DNA from: Bacteroidota bacterium
GTDB lineage: Bacteria; Bacteroidota; Bacteroidia; Bacteroidales; Bacteroidaceae
DNA: 64,000 bases
Direction of reading: 5' to 3'
NCBI GenBank assembly: GCA_023426145.1
Contig: JAFABG010000034.1
Coordinates: forward strand, 102,510 to 166,509
Below, in pieces: positions 36,951 to 44,931 of this stretch (positions within the stretch are counted from its first letter, which is position 1; each line of letters begins with the position of its first letter). Both the position numbers and the translations under genes were made by a program. The notes beneath the pieces were generated by a model, which ran no database searches, was not told the DNA's origin, and was given only the letters and a program-made list of their open reading frames with translations.

Positions 36951-36991
36951 AAAAAGCAACAGCATGATTCTTTTCATTGCTGTTGCTTTTT
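36951..36991. terminator. Strong bidirectional terminator
   Basis: A perfect 14-bp stem, AAAAAGCAACAGCA (36951-36964) with TGCTGTTGCTTTTT (36978-36991), carries A- and T-runs built into the arms. It can stop plus-strand transcripts from the 119-residue gene and minus-strand transcripts from the CRISPR array. Confidence 0.8.
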
Positions 36992-37074
36992 ATTATAGGT
37001 GCAAATTGGTGGGGGAAATGATGCTTTTGTGTTTTGGGGGAGTATAGGTATAACAAAGAATAGTAAAAGATAAA

Positions 37075-37102
37075 AACCCCTTATCCGGTCGAAAAAGGGG
37101 TT
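37075..37102 (-). terminator. Terminator downstream of the CRISPR array
   Basis: AACCCCTT (37075-37082) pairs with AAGGGGTT (37095-37102) around 12 bases. On the minus strand a T-run follows. It lies 45 bases past the last repeat in the direction of crRNA transcription. Confidence 0.75.
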
Positions 37103-37147
37103 AGTAGATGGTAACAATTTAAATAGATGTGGAATGCAAATTTTGAT

Positions 37148-37645
37148 GTTGTCTTTTCCTAGCAAAATATAGGCTTCTACAACCGGTGATTATAATTACC
37201 CTTGTGTATCTGAGTTGTCTTTTCCTAACAAAATATAGGCTTCTACAACAAGGGATTAAAATTAAGTAATTATGCTAATGTTGTCTTTTCCTAACAAAAT
37301 ATAGGCTTCTACAACCAAGAACCCGAATGAGATGGATTTTTGAATGTTGTCTTTTCCTAACAAAATATAGGCTTCTACAACCAGACGTAGATATAGTCTG
37401 CAATAATCAAGTGTTGTCTTTTCCTAACAAAATATAGGCTTCTACAACAAAAGCTTTAAATTAATATTCTATCATATGTTGTCTTTTCCTAACAAAATAT
37501 AGGCTTCTACAACTAAATTTTTAATATGATTACATTAGATAAAGTTGTCTTTTCCTAACAAAATATAGGCTTCTACAACACCCGATCAAATGGGGTATGA
37601 TCGAATTTTGTTGTCTTTTCCTAACAAAATATAGGCTTCTACAAC
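37148..37645 (-). CRISPR. Type VI-B CRISPR array, 8 repeats, 7 spacers
   Basis: Eight 36-nt repeats start at 37148, 37214, 37280, 37346, 37413, 37478, 37544 and 37610. Spacers are 30, 30, 30, 31, 29, 30 and 30 nt. On the minus strand the repeat begins GTTGTAGAAGCC and ends AAAGACAAC, with an inner TTTTG, which matches the pattern of known Cas13b repeats such as that of PspCas13b. The 37148 repeat has one change (AGCAAAA instead of AACAAAA on the plus strand), as expected for the oldest, leader-distal repeat. So the leader should be in the 80 bases next to the cas13b stop (37646-37725), and the array is read on the same strand as cas13b. I find no clear -7 element there, so it may be co-transcribed. 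Confidence 0.97.
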
Positions 37646-37725
37646 CTATCCACCATATTTTGTTATATATCAATATCTTATCTCCGTTTTTGAACTAGAA
37701 AAATGAACTTTCTAAATTCAAAAAG

Positions 37726-40700
37726 CTATAAACTCATCACTTTTTCGTATTCTACTTTAAAAAGATTAAGCAAATAGTATGCCAATGTATCTTGATCTTT
37801 TATGCTCGCTGATGGAGTAAACGACATTATTAACGCTTTATGCTGATTCATCTCTAATTCTTTGTAGTTATTGTGACAGAAGCCATTTCGAATCTCTCTT
37901 AGTGTTTCTATTCCAATAGAAGCATCATTCAATGTATCTACTGTTTTCGTGAAATTAAAATAACCATCTGTTTCAGCTTCAACATTCATTTTAAGATCCT
38001 TGATAATCTTATTTTCGATGCTTTGCGCCATTCGAATGACTTCAGGTCTGTATTTATAAAAGGCATTGATTTCACGGTTTAGGTATTCGTAAGAAAGCGA
38101 AGTGCGTTCTTCTTTTTTTCTTTGCTTATAAATCAACCCAATTAAGTTAATTAAACTTTTAGGTAGTGTTTCATCTATAACCGAAACAATTCTGCCGTAG
38201 TCTTTCAGTTTTGCTTTGCCCTCAATTTTAATATTGCCATAAGGAGTATCTGTATTCTTTTTAACATCGACCTCTTTAGCAAGAGTGCTAGCATTAATCT
38301 TATGCAATTTTAATAAACCTCCCGTAGATGATAAACTTTGCTCAATATCCTCTCCTATAAAAAGTTTCATCCAGAGGTACATAGTAATGTCTTGCGTTTT
38401 ACGTAAACGTAGTGCTTTTTCGTTTTCGATAACTTTTTGCAATTGAGTATAGTTCACTTTGCACTTATCTTTATTGCCAGGGTGTGCCTCTAGTTTTTCC
38501 TTATAGTCACTAACTATCTTTTTTAACTCTGCAATACGAGCAGCACGTTCTTCTGTCTTTTGATATTTTTTTAATTTGCCAGTTTCTCTAATAGTTAGCG
38601 GTTTGCATAAGCAAGCATATCTACGGTCAGCTTCGTATATGGCAAGTGGCAGATCTTTCTGGTATACATTAAGGTATATTTCTATTAACTTAGCTGCATT
38701 TACCTTATGATCTGATTCTTTTATTTTATTAATAGCTACTTTCAGATCACCTCTTAATAGGCATAATGCGCTCTCTATTGTCTCAGTGAAGAGATAGCGG
38801 GGGAGAAATAGAGGTTCTACGTTTGCTTTCTTAGAGCCCTTTTCCTGTGCATTATTAGTAAGCTTCCTTACGGGATGAAAATTAATATTGACTTTTCCCT
38901 CTGCTAGCTTTTTCAATTGCTTTTCAATGTAACTTTTCTTTTTAGCTAAATAGTCATCATAGTAGAATCTAAGTGTAGAATGTGCCTCCGGGTTAATCTT
39001 ATTGAGAAATGGATGTGCATTAGCACCTGTAGTAAGTCCGGCTGCTGTGAGAATACGAGGAAGTTCTCCTTTCATGAAGCTATAGCGTGCAAAAGCGTAC
39101 TGCAATGTTTGAAAATTCGCTCCTGTGAGTTTGTCTTTTCCTTGCGCTTTGGGAGAAGAGGGTTGTAGCCATAAAATGTCTCTAACCAATTCATCTGCTA
39201 ATCTGCCATCTTGAAGTAGTTCTGCATTGTCTTTTAACCAATCGAGTCTACGCTTTGTCTTTTCTAAATAATCTTTTAATCGTTTTTCCAATACTTCAGA
39301 GACGTCTTTATCCGGTTCATTCTTCTTTTTCGGTTGGCTCTGACTGATTAAATCCTTAATTGTTGGGAAATCTTTCAGTTTATCATTATGTTTCTCTCTG
39401 AGATAGGCATAGAAAGCCATGGCTGGCAACTCATATTTACTTAACCAATAATCCGGCATAGGGCAAGATACTTTCTTACCAGCCAAGTCAAAGGTGGGAT
39501 AAATTGTTTCTTCAGGTGAATTCAGCCATTTAATGCCAATATTATTGTTATTAAGTACATAGGAAGGGTATGATTCACTAATGTAAGGGACACTTGTAGA
39601 ATTGTCGGCTCCATTTTCGTTAGTAGAAAGATAACGGACGGGAAGCGTGCTTTGCTGCTGGAGCTCTTCACCAAATTTTGAAAGGTATTTATCTTTATCT
39701 GAAGGCTCATAAGAGTTTTGTAGTCTCCCAAATCCATAGAGTGGATGGACAATGTAGCGATTATCAGTTGTCCCATCAATGTACGTCTTTTTATAGCAAT
39801 TCATGTAGCATTTACCCAGTCCTAGGTAAAACCCCATGTCTTTGCATTCGGAAGAGTACTCTAATGCTTTGAGCATTAGCGTTTCGTAACGATCTTTATA
39901 TCGGATAAGTTCTCCAATAGCTTCTTCTCCACTAGATTCAGTCATTTCGTCAGTATAAACTTCAAATGTTCTCTTTTGGTCTTTATGGAGACAGTCATAC
40001 AATTCTTTGGGGCATTTGGCTAGTTCGTTGATCATGCTGATACCCAACGAGATTTTGTCTCCTTTTTGTTGCTGAAGTTTCAATAATTGCTTTGGAGCAT
40101 GGAAACGCATAACCGTAAAGGCTTCAAGAGTCATTCTGTATCGCTTCTCATCGGCTCTTTTAAAGCCTTTCAGTTGGTTGAGGAAGTGGTAGGCATCTTG
40201 TTTGTAAAGGAACAAGCAGGTGAAGAAAGCTAATCCTTTTTCGGATAGAACCCCCGCATCATCCGTAAGTTGATAGTGGGTTGAAGGATGATAAATCTGT
40301 ATTTTGCTTGCCTTATCATTAGGCTGCTCTTCGATAATACAAAGGTGATCTAAATCTTCTTTTTGAGGATCAAAGCGCTGTTTGATAAGATTTATTCCTT
40401 TGCTAAATGAATTATTTATCAATAGAATAATTTCTTGTGAGACGGATGCTTCGGGATGAAAGTAGTGTGTAGTATAGTTTCTCCAGCTTTCAAGTGTATC
40501 GAATAGTTCATTCATACACTTTTTATGAATGTCAAAGGGGCTATCTACGCTACCGGTTGTTTGCTGATTCTTGACTATATCAAATAAATCATCCCAGAAA
40601 GGGAATGCTCGCTTAAGCATATTTTCTATTTTAATAGAGGAAGCATTTCCCTTTTTCAGCATACCACTGATAAAGAGAATTCTTCTTGTATCAATGTTCT

Positions 40701-40854
40701 TTGCTTCAGAGGATTCTTCTGTATCTTGATTTGGCTCATTTTTTATCGTTTTAATAACTGTTTCAATGTGAGCCAACACTTCGTTAAAATTGTCATAAGC
40801 TGTATTTAAAAATGCTCCGAATAGATACTTGTTCTCATTGTGTTCGAAATTCAT
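37726..40854 (-). CDS. cas13b: Cas13b RNA-guided ribonuclease (type VI-B CRISPR)
   Basis: I start at the ATG at 40854 (MNFEHNENKYLFGAF), because the upstream in-frame codon at 40926 coincides with the -33 element of the promoter. The protein has 1042 residues, compact for Cas13b, where about 1050-1200 is usual. Both HEPN RNase motifs are intact: R125-NYTT-H130 near the N-terminus (SWRNYTTHYFH) and R989-NGFC-H994 near the C-terminus (EIRNGFCHNNYKE), the placement typical of Cas13b. The long middle is Lys-rich. The protein should process or bind crRNA with a 3' repeat, cut target RNA, and then cut RNA nonspecifically. The array follows 80 bases after the stop. No adaptation gene and no csx27/csx28 accessory gene is nearby. 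Confidence 0.95.
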   Translation of the reverse strand: MNFEHNENKYLFGAFLNTAYDNFNEVLAHIETVIKTIKNEPNQDTEESSEAKNIDTRRILFISGMLKKGNASSIKIENMLKRAFPFWDDLFDIVKNQQTTGSVDSPFDIHKKCMNELFDTLESWRNYTTHYFHPEASVSQEIILLINNSFSKGINLIKQRFDPQKEDLDHLCIIEEQPNDKASKIQIYHPSTHYQLTDDAGVLSEKGLAFFTCLFLYKQDAYHFLNQLKGFKRADEKRYRMTLEAFTVMRFHAPKQLLKLQQQKGDKISLGISMINELAKCPKELYDCLHKDQKRTFEVYTDEMTESSGEEAIGELIRYKDRYETLMLKALEYSSECKDMGFYLGLGKCYMNCYKKTYIDGTTDNRYIVHPLYGFGRLQNSYEPSDKDKYLSKFGEELQQQSTLPVRYLSTNENGADNSTSVPYISESYPSYVLNNNNIGIKWLNSPEETIYPTFDLAGKKVSCPMPDYWLSKYELPAMAFYAYLREKHNDKLKDFPTIKDLISQSQPKKKNEPDKDVSEVLEKRLKDYLEKTKRRLDWLKDNAELLQDGRLADELVRDILWLQPSSPKAQGKDKLTGANFQTLQYAFARYSFMKGELPRILTAAGLTTGANAHPFLNKINPEAHSTLRFYYDDYLAKKKSYIEKQLKKLAEGKVNINFHPVRKLTNNAQEKGSKKANVEPLFLPRYLFTETIESALCLLRGDLKVAINKIKESDHKVNAAKLIEIYLNVYQKDLPLAIYEADRRYACLCKPLTIRETGKLKKYQKTEERAARIAELKKIVSDYKEKLEAHPGNKDKCKVNYTQLQKVIENEKALRLRKTQDITMYLWMKLFIGEDIEQSLSSTGGLLKLHKINASTLAKEVDVKKNTDTPYGNIKIEGKAKLKDYGRIVSVIDETLPKSLINLIGLIYKQRKKEERTSLSYEYLNREINAFYKYRPEVIRMAQSIENKIIKDLKMNVEAETDGYFNFTKTVDTLNDASIGIETLREIRNGFCHNNYKELEMNQHKALIMSFTPSASIKDQDTLAYYLLNLFKVEYEKVMSL

Positions 40855-40875
40855 TGCCCTATGTTTATCATTAAA

Positions 40876-40926
40876 GTTTGTATTAACAAATAAATACAAA
40901 CTTAGACAATTTAAATGAGAGTACAA
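40876..40926 (-). promoter_or_regulatory. cas13b promoter with overlapping inverted repeat
   Basis: On the minus strand TTG (40926-40924), 19 bases, then TAAGTTTG (40904-40897) form an exact Bacteroides promoter; transcription should start near 40889, about 35 bases before the ATG. A perfect 9-bp inverted repeat, GTTTGTATT (40876-40884) and AATACAAAC (40893-40901), overlaps the -7 element, as an operator would. Confidence 0.75.
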
Positions 40927-41007
40927 TTTTTTTTATTCATTATTTTTATCAGATATAGATACTGCCCATTTAGACAATTCGGAACGGTGATACGCAGGGA
41001 ATAAAGG

Positions 41008-41043
41008 CACCGATTACCGTAAGTGGCGGAAATAAGAACGCAG
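41008..41043. repeat. 36-bp direct repeat, copy 2, at the upstream edge of the Cas13b locus
   Basis: Begins CACCGATTACCGTAAGTG and ends GAACGCAG. It is identical over 36 bases to 36826-36861, in the same orientation, with 4.1 kb between that carries the array and cas13b. The bases just outside (GG here, GA there) differ. It covers the last codons and stop of the 83-codon gene. Confidence 0.9.
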
Positions 41044-41265
41044 TCTTCTCATGATTTTGAGTCCCAGCACCACACCGTCGAACACAGCCATACCCGTGTT
41101 GAAAGAACGCATAATAGCGTCTGCTTTGTTGGCCGCAGGTGCCACAGGAGCAAAGAGTTTGCGTGCTGTATCAGTCATCGCCTCTTTTTGCGCGCGGATT
41201 TCTTGTAGTTTTTCCACTTTGCGACGAGTGATCTCTTCGAGAGTGATGGGAGTAGGAGTAGCCAT
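41014..41265 (-). CDS. Small conserved protein, third gene of the ytxH/holin-like operon
   Basis: An 83-residue protein: a Thr/Ile-rich start, a charged helix (EEITRRKVEKLQEIRAQKEAMTDTARKL), then a more hydrophobic half with MAVFDGVVLGLKIMRRLRSYF. I know no function. Proteins like this follow YtxH and holin-like genes in Bacteroidetes. It starts 9 bases after the holin-like stop. Its 3' end is duplicated on the other side of the Cas13b locus, so this gene marks the place where that locus was inserted. Confidence 0.8.
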   Translation of the reverse strand: MATPTPITLEEITRRKVEKLQEIRAQKEAMTDTARKLFAPVAPAANKADAIMRSFNTGMAVFDGVVLGLKIMRRLRSYFRHLR

Positions 41266-41274
41266 GATCGGAGA

Positions 41275-41634
41275 TTATTTTGAATCGTTTAAGAATAAGT
41301 TTCCTAGAAAGTTGACCATCGGGGCGATAATGAGTTTTTTTCGGAAGATGATCACTAGCACCATCAGCAAGACGTTGATGCCTGCAATGATGGCAAAACT
41401 AGCCATAAGCCCGCCCACCAAAGGCTCAAGCACATAGGCCAGTGCAAATAAAAGATAAAACAGAGCCACCATGCCCAGAATGACCAACACCAACACCATG
41501 ATGAGCGTAGATAGCAAAATGGTTAGCTTCTCCGTCAATTCAAGTCGGGTGTAATCCTTTTGAAGGATCAGGTACTTTTTGAATTCGATAAACAACTGTT
41601 GAAAGTTCTCAATACTTTTATCGTCTGCAAACAT
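41275..41634 (-). CDS. Phage-holin-like (holin superfamily III) membrane protein
   Basis: A 119-residue protein with a soluble amphipathic N-terminus (FADDKSIENFQQLFIEFKKYLILQKDY) and two long hydrophobic segments (about 45-75 and 85-110) separated by a short loop with PLVGG. This layout fits the Phage_holin_3_6 family, which in Bacteroidetes is chromosomal and associated with envelope stress rather than lysis. It lies between ytxH and the 83-codon gene in a tight operon. I considered whether it could be a csx27-type accessory protein; its length and place in the YtxH operon speak against that. Confidence 0.8.
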   Translation of the reverse strand: MFADDKSIENFQQLFIEFKKYLILQKDYTRLELTEKLTILLSTLIMVLVLVILGMVALFYLLFALAYVLEPLVGGLMASFAIIAGINVLLMVLVIIFRKKLIIAPMVNFLGNLFLNDSK

Positions 41635-41662
41635 GGTCGCTCTGTTTTTGATCTTTACTTAC

Positions 41663-41872
41663 TTATTCTGCTTTTTCACCTTTAATCTCTGCTGCAATTT
41701 CGTCAACAAGATCTTCCATTTCGTTCCGGTTCAACTTGATTCCTTTTTTGCGAAGCAGTTCGGCAATTTTATTACGAGTGTCTTCTCCCTTTTCCGGAGC
41801 AAACAAGATTCCAAGCGCTGCGCCTACGGCTGCACCACCCAGAAAAGCGGCTAATACATTTAATCCTTTCAT
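41663..41872 (-). CDS. YtxH-like protein
   Basis: A 69-residue protein with a glycine-rich hydrophobic N-terminal helix (LNVLAAFLGGAAVGAALGILFAPEKG) followed by EDTRNKIAELLRKKG and an acidic, helical tail. The FAPEKGEDTR motif after the helix is the YtxH signature. It is a small membrane-anchored stress protein of unknown action. It is the first gene of a three-gene minus-strand operon, 28 bases before the holin-like gene. Confidence 0.88.
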   Translation of the reverse strand: MKGLNVLAAFLGGAAVGAALGILFAPEKGEDTRNKIAELLRKKGIKLNRNEMEDLVDEIAAEIKGEKAE

Positions 41873-42086
41873 AATTTCTACTGTTTTAAATGAGTTCTAC
41901 ATAACAAATATAACACATTTTTCGCTACGTTGTTCGCTTATCTTTCTTAAAAAGTGCCTAAATATTGTTCTTCTTTGCTTATTTTAGATTTTAAACGAAT
42001 TTAACCTTGCCTTTGTTCCCTTATATAAATAAGAACGCGTACCTTTGTATTATAATTGCAATGCGATTAGATTTAAACTTAGTAGA

Positions 42087-42857
42087 ATGAAATCAAAAAT
42101 TGTTTTTATCACCGGAGCCAGTAGTGGCATAGGTGAGGGATGCGCCCGTAAATTCGCCAGTGAAGGCTGGAACTTGATTCTTAATGCCCGTTCGGTAGGT
42201 AAACTCGAAGAGTTGAAGACGGAGATTGAAAGCAAACATGGCGTGAAAGTTCTTTTGTTACCTTTTGATGTGCGCAATAGGAGAGTAGCTGCTTCTTTCC
42301 TGGAAGCCTTGCCCGAGGAGTGGAAAGAGATTGATGTGTTGGTGAATAATGCCGGACTCGTGATCGGAGTGGATAAAGAATTTGAGGGCAACCTTGAAGA
42401 ATGGGATGTGATGATCGATACGAATATTCGTGGACTACTTTCCATGACCCGTTTAGTGGTGCCCGGAATGATTGCTCGTGGCTGCGGACATATTATTAAC
42501 ATCGGTTCTATTGCTGGAGATGCGGCTTATCCCGGAGGAAGTGTATATTGTGCCACTAAGGCTGCCGTGAAAGCCTTGTCCGATGGTTTACGCATCGATT
42601 TGGTAGACACTCCTTTGCGCGTGACGAACATTAAGCCAGGCATGGTGGAAACAAACTTTTCTGTAGTTCGCTATCGAGGCGACAAGCAAGCTGCCGATAA
42701 TTTTTACAAAGGTATCCGTCCGCTTACTGGCGACGACATCGCTGAAACGGTCTATTATGCCGCTTCTGCGCCTGCACATATTCAGATTGCAGAAGTGCTT
42801 TTGATGCCTACTTATCAGGCTACAGCAACAATTTCTTATAAGAAACAGGCAGAATAA
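42087..42857 (+). CDS. Short-chain dehydrogenase/reductase, YdfG-like
   Basis: The start is the ATG at 42087 (MKSKIVFITGASSGIG), which puts the nucleotide-binding TGxxxGxG motif at residues 9-16. A -7 element TACCTTTG lies at 42040-42047, so the longer frame start at 42045 falls in the promoter. NNAG is at 87-90, the catalytic Ser141, Tyr154 and Lys158 are in place (YCATK), and the end has the PAHIQIAEVLLMPTYQA segment typical of YdfG, an NADP-dependent 3-hydroxy acid/serine dehydrogenase. Size (256 residues) is normal. Substrate is not proven by sequence. Confidence 0.9.
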   Translation: MKSKIVFITGASSGIGEGCARKFASEGWNLILNARSVGKLEELKTEIESKHGVKVLLLPFDVRNRRVAASFLEALPEEWKEIDVLVNNAGLVIGVDKEFEGNLEEWDVMIDTNIRGLLSMTRLVVPGMIARGCGHIINIGSIAGDAAYPGGSVYCATKAAVKALSDGLRIDLVDTPLRVTNIKPGMVETNFSVVRYRGDKQAADNFYKGIRPLTGDDIAETVYYAASAPAHIQIAEVLLMPTYQATATISYKKQAE

Positions 42858-42970
42858 GTTTTTTTTATGAGATTCTTTTGATTTCTCGTAAAAAATAGTT
42901 TATTTTGCTTCCCAATAGAGAACGAAAACCTCGAAAATATAGAAGTATTAATTAAATTTGAACGTTGGAC

Positions 42971-43462
42971 ATGAAAAAATTGGTCGTATTAGGAATGGGA
43001 GTTTGCATTGCTTTGGCATTTGCATCTTGTAAATCCAGTGAAAGCGCCTATAAAAAGGCTTATGAAAAAGCCAAACAACAAGAATTAGCAGAGCCTCAGG
43101 CTGAAGCTCCAGTAGAAGTAACTCCCGTAGTTGCTGCTCCTGTTTCACCTCGCTCAACCGATATGACAGGGGTTCGTCAAGAAAAAGTAACCGTGGTTGC
43201 TGGTACTGCCGGACTAAAAGATTTTAGCGTGGTTGTGGGTAGCTTCGGTGTGAAAGCTAACGCAGAAGGTCTGAAAGACTGGTTAGACGCTAAGGGATAT
43301 AACGCTACTATCGCATTCAATGCTGATAAAGCGATGTATCGTGTAGTAGTAAGCTCGTATGCTGATAAAGCAGCAGCTGCTGACGCTCGTGATGCATTCA
43401 AAGCTAAATATCCTAATCGCAGTGACTTCCAAGGAGCTTGGTTGTTGTACCGCGTATATTAA
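42971..43462 (+). CDS. SPOR-domain lipoprotein
   Basis: Starts at the ATG at 42971; an in-frame TTG two codons earlier is unlikely. The 163-residue protein has a lipoprotein signal (LAFASC followed by KSSES), a charged and Ala/Glu/Pro-rich linker, and a C-terminal SPOR domain (about residues 88-160, FSVVVGSFGVKANAEGLKDWL to FQGAWLLYRVY). SPOR domains bind denuded peptidoglycan at division sites. It probably sits in the outer membrane facing the wall. It stands alone with gaps on both sides. Confidence 0.9.
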   Translation: MKKLVVLGMGVCIALAFASCKSSESAYKKAYEKAKQQELAEPQAEAPVEVTPVVAAPVSPRSTDMTGVRQEKVTVVAGTAGLKDFSVVVGSFGVKANAEGLKDWLDAKGYNATIAFNADKAMYRVVVSSYADKAAAADARDAFKAKYPNRSDFQGAWLLYRVY

Positions 43463-43606
43463 GTAGGTTGTTTTAAGCAATATACAAAAAACAATCTCTG
43501 CCCTGCTTTAGCAGTGCATAGGTTTTTGTTGTGCGTAAGGTGGTGGCTGTGAAGTTATCACCTTTTTGCGTATATATGAGAGTAGAATTAAATGAAAGGA
43601 TAGATA

Positions 43607-44578
43607 ATGATGGAGAAGAAAATAGTGAATCGTTTCCTCCTGACCAGTGTGGCTTTGTTTTTGCCTGCTTTTTCACTAATGGCCCAGCATAGAGTAGAAA
43701 TGATTCCTTTTGGAGATATGGATCAATGGGTGGATCGAGAGATTCAAGAATCAAGTATCATTGGAGGCAACACGAAGCATGTGTACGCGATTGGCCCCAC
43801 AAGTCTGGTAAAAGGGGCATTGCCTTATAAAAACTTGGGAGGATCGCCCTGGGCTACTTCTAATGTGCTGGCCAAAGTGGCGGGTATCACGAAAACGAAT
43901 ACGTCTGTGTTCCCCGAGAAACGAGGCGCGGGATATTGCGCTCGACTCGACACTCGAATGGAAAGTGTGAAGGTGCTTGGATTGGTGAATATTACTGTGC
44001 TCGCTGCCGGCTCTATGTTTACCGGCTCGGTACACGAACCGATAAAGAGTACTAAGAATCCGCAGAAAATTCTGCAAAATGGTATTCCCTTCACGAAGAG
44101 ACCTGTTGCCCTTCAGCTCGACTACAAAGTGAAGCTCGCTGATCGACCCAATAGAATACGCGCTACAGGGTTTAGTAAGGTGGTCGACGTGCCCGGAAAA
44201 GACTATCCGAACGTGGTGCTTTTCCTTCAAAAACGTTGGGAAGATGCTAAAGGAAATGTGTATGCCAAGCGTGTGGCTACCTTGGTCTCTTATTTTTATC
44301 ATTCCACTGATTGGAAGAATGACGCTACGTTTGAAATTATGTATGGCGACATCACAAACCGTCCTGAATATAAAGCGCACATGATGCGGCTTCAAGTGAC
44401 GGAAAATTATACCGTGAACAGTAAAGGCGAAAGTGTTTCCATTCACGAAGTGGGGTGGGGCGATGAGAAAGACGAACCCACTCATCTTTTTCTTCAGTTT
44501 ACTTCCAGTCATGGTGGTGCTTACATCGGATCGCCGGGCAATTCTTTGTGGATTGATAACGTGAAATTGGTGTATTGA
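43607..44578 (+). CDS. PCMD-domain secreted protein
   Basis: A 323-residue protein with a signal peptide (FLLTSVALFLPAFSLMAQ). The body matches the PCMD family (putative carbohydrate metabolism domain, a Bacteroidetes beta-sandwich): DMDQWVDREIQESSIIGG near the start, the central YKVKLADRPNRIRATGF, and the end FTSSHGGAYIGSPGNSLWIDNVKLVY. Members occur with glycan-use genes but no enzyme activity is settled. There is no SusCD beside it. Two adjacent ATGs at 43607 and 43610 leave the first residue open. Confidence 0.85.
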   Translation: MMEKKIVNRFLLTSVALFLPAFSLMAQHRVEMIPFGDMDQWVDREIQESSIIGGNTKHVYAIGPTSLVKGALPYKNLGGSPWATSNVLAKVAGITKTNTSVFPEKRGAGYCARLDTRMESVKVLGLVNITVLAAGSMFTGSVHEPIKSTKNPQKILQNGIPFTKRPVALQLDYKVKLADRPNRIRATGFSKVVDVPGKDYPNVVLFLQKRWEDAKGNVYAKRVATLVSYFYHSTDWKNDATFEIMYGDITNRPEYKAHMMRLQVTENYTVNSKGESVSIHEVGWGDEKDEPTHLFLQFTSSHGGAYIGSPGNSLWIDNVKLVY

Positions 44579-44595
44579 TCCGACTCTATAAATAT

Positions 44596-44640
44596 AAAAG
44601 TGACTCTTTTCTTTTTGAACTTTAGGGTCGCTTTTTTTCT
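44596..44640 (+). terminator. Terminator after the PCMD gene
   Basis: AAAAGTGAC (44596-44604) pairs with GTCGCTTTT (44627-44635), one G-T pair, and T-rich sequence follows. It opens a 353-bp gap that holds the ompA promoter and nothing else I recognise. Confidence 0.7.
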
Positions 44641-44745
44641 TTTTTCTCTTCATTGAAAAATGTTGGCTCGCCCATGGGGTGCTTATCCTACACTTTTATT
44701 CGATAAAATATTTAGTATCAAGGAAATGTTTTTTACGATATTTTT

Positions 44746-44775
44746 TTGATGAATTATAATTTATAGCTATATTTG
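44746..44775 (+). promoter_or_regulatory. ompA-type porin promoter
   Basis: TTG (44746-44748), 19 bases, then TATATTTG (44768-44775) form an exact Bacteroides promoter. The start codon is 156 bases downstream, leaving an unusually long 5' leader of about 150 nt, common for abundant porins. Confidence 0.75.
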
Positions 44776-44931
44776 CATTAAAATTATAGAAAAAGGTGGA
44801 ATTTATACGTTTTTTAGTATGAGAAAGTGATTAATGACGCCTTGTTTTTCATGAAATGATGTCTATATTGGGGGCGATGGTTAAGCTTTTAAAAGGAGCT
44901 ATATTATATTATTTACTAAAATAGAATTGAG

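Noticed and set aside
36974..37165. 63-codon minus-strand ORF next to the CRISPR array
   Set aside because: It runs through a terminator hairpin and into the first repeat, and its composition is low-complexity. It is a chance frame.
37184..37609. Spacers targeting genes in this window
   Set aside because: I compared the seven spacers by eye with nearby genes and the prophage part and saw no match. A proper search against phage genomes is needed to name targets.
41275..41634. Holin-like gene as a csx27-type Cas13b accessory
   Set aside because: Csx27 is longer and has more membrane segments, and this gene belongs to a standard ytxH operon on the other side of the direct repeat.
43751..44653. 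300-codon minus-strand ORF
   Set aside because: It is entirely opposite the PCMD gene, which has a signal peptide and family motifs. The reverse frame has neither.
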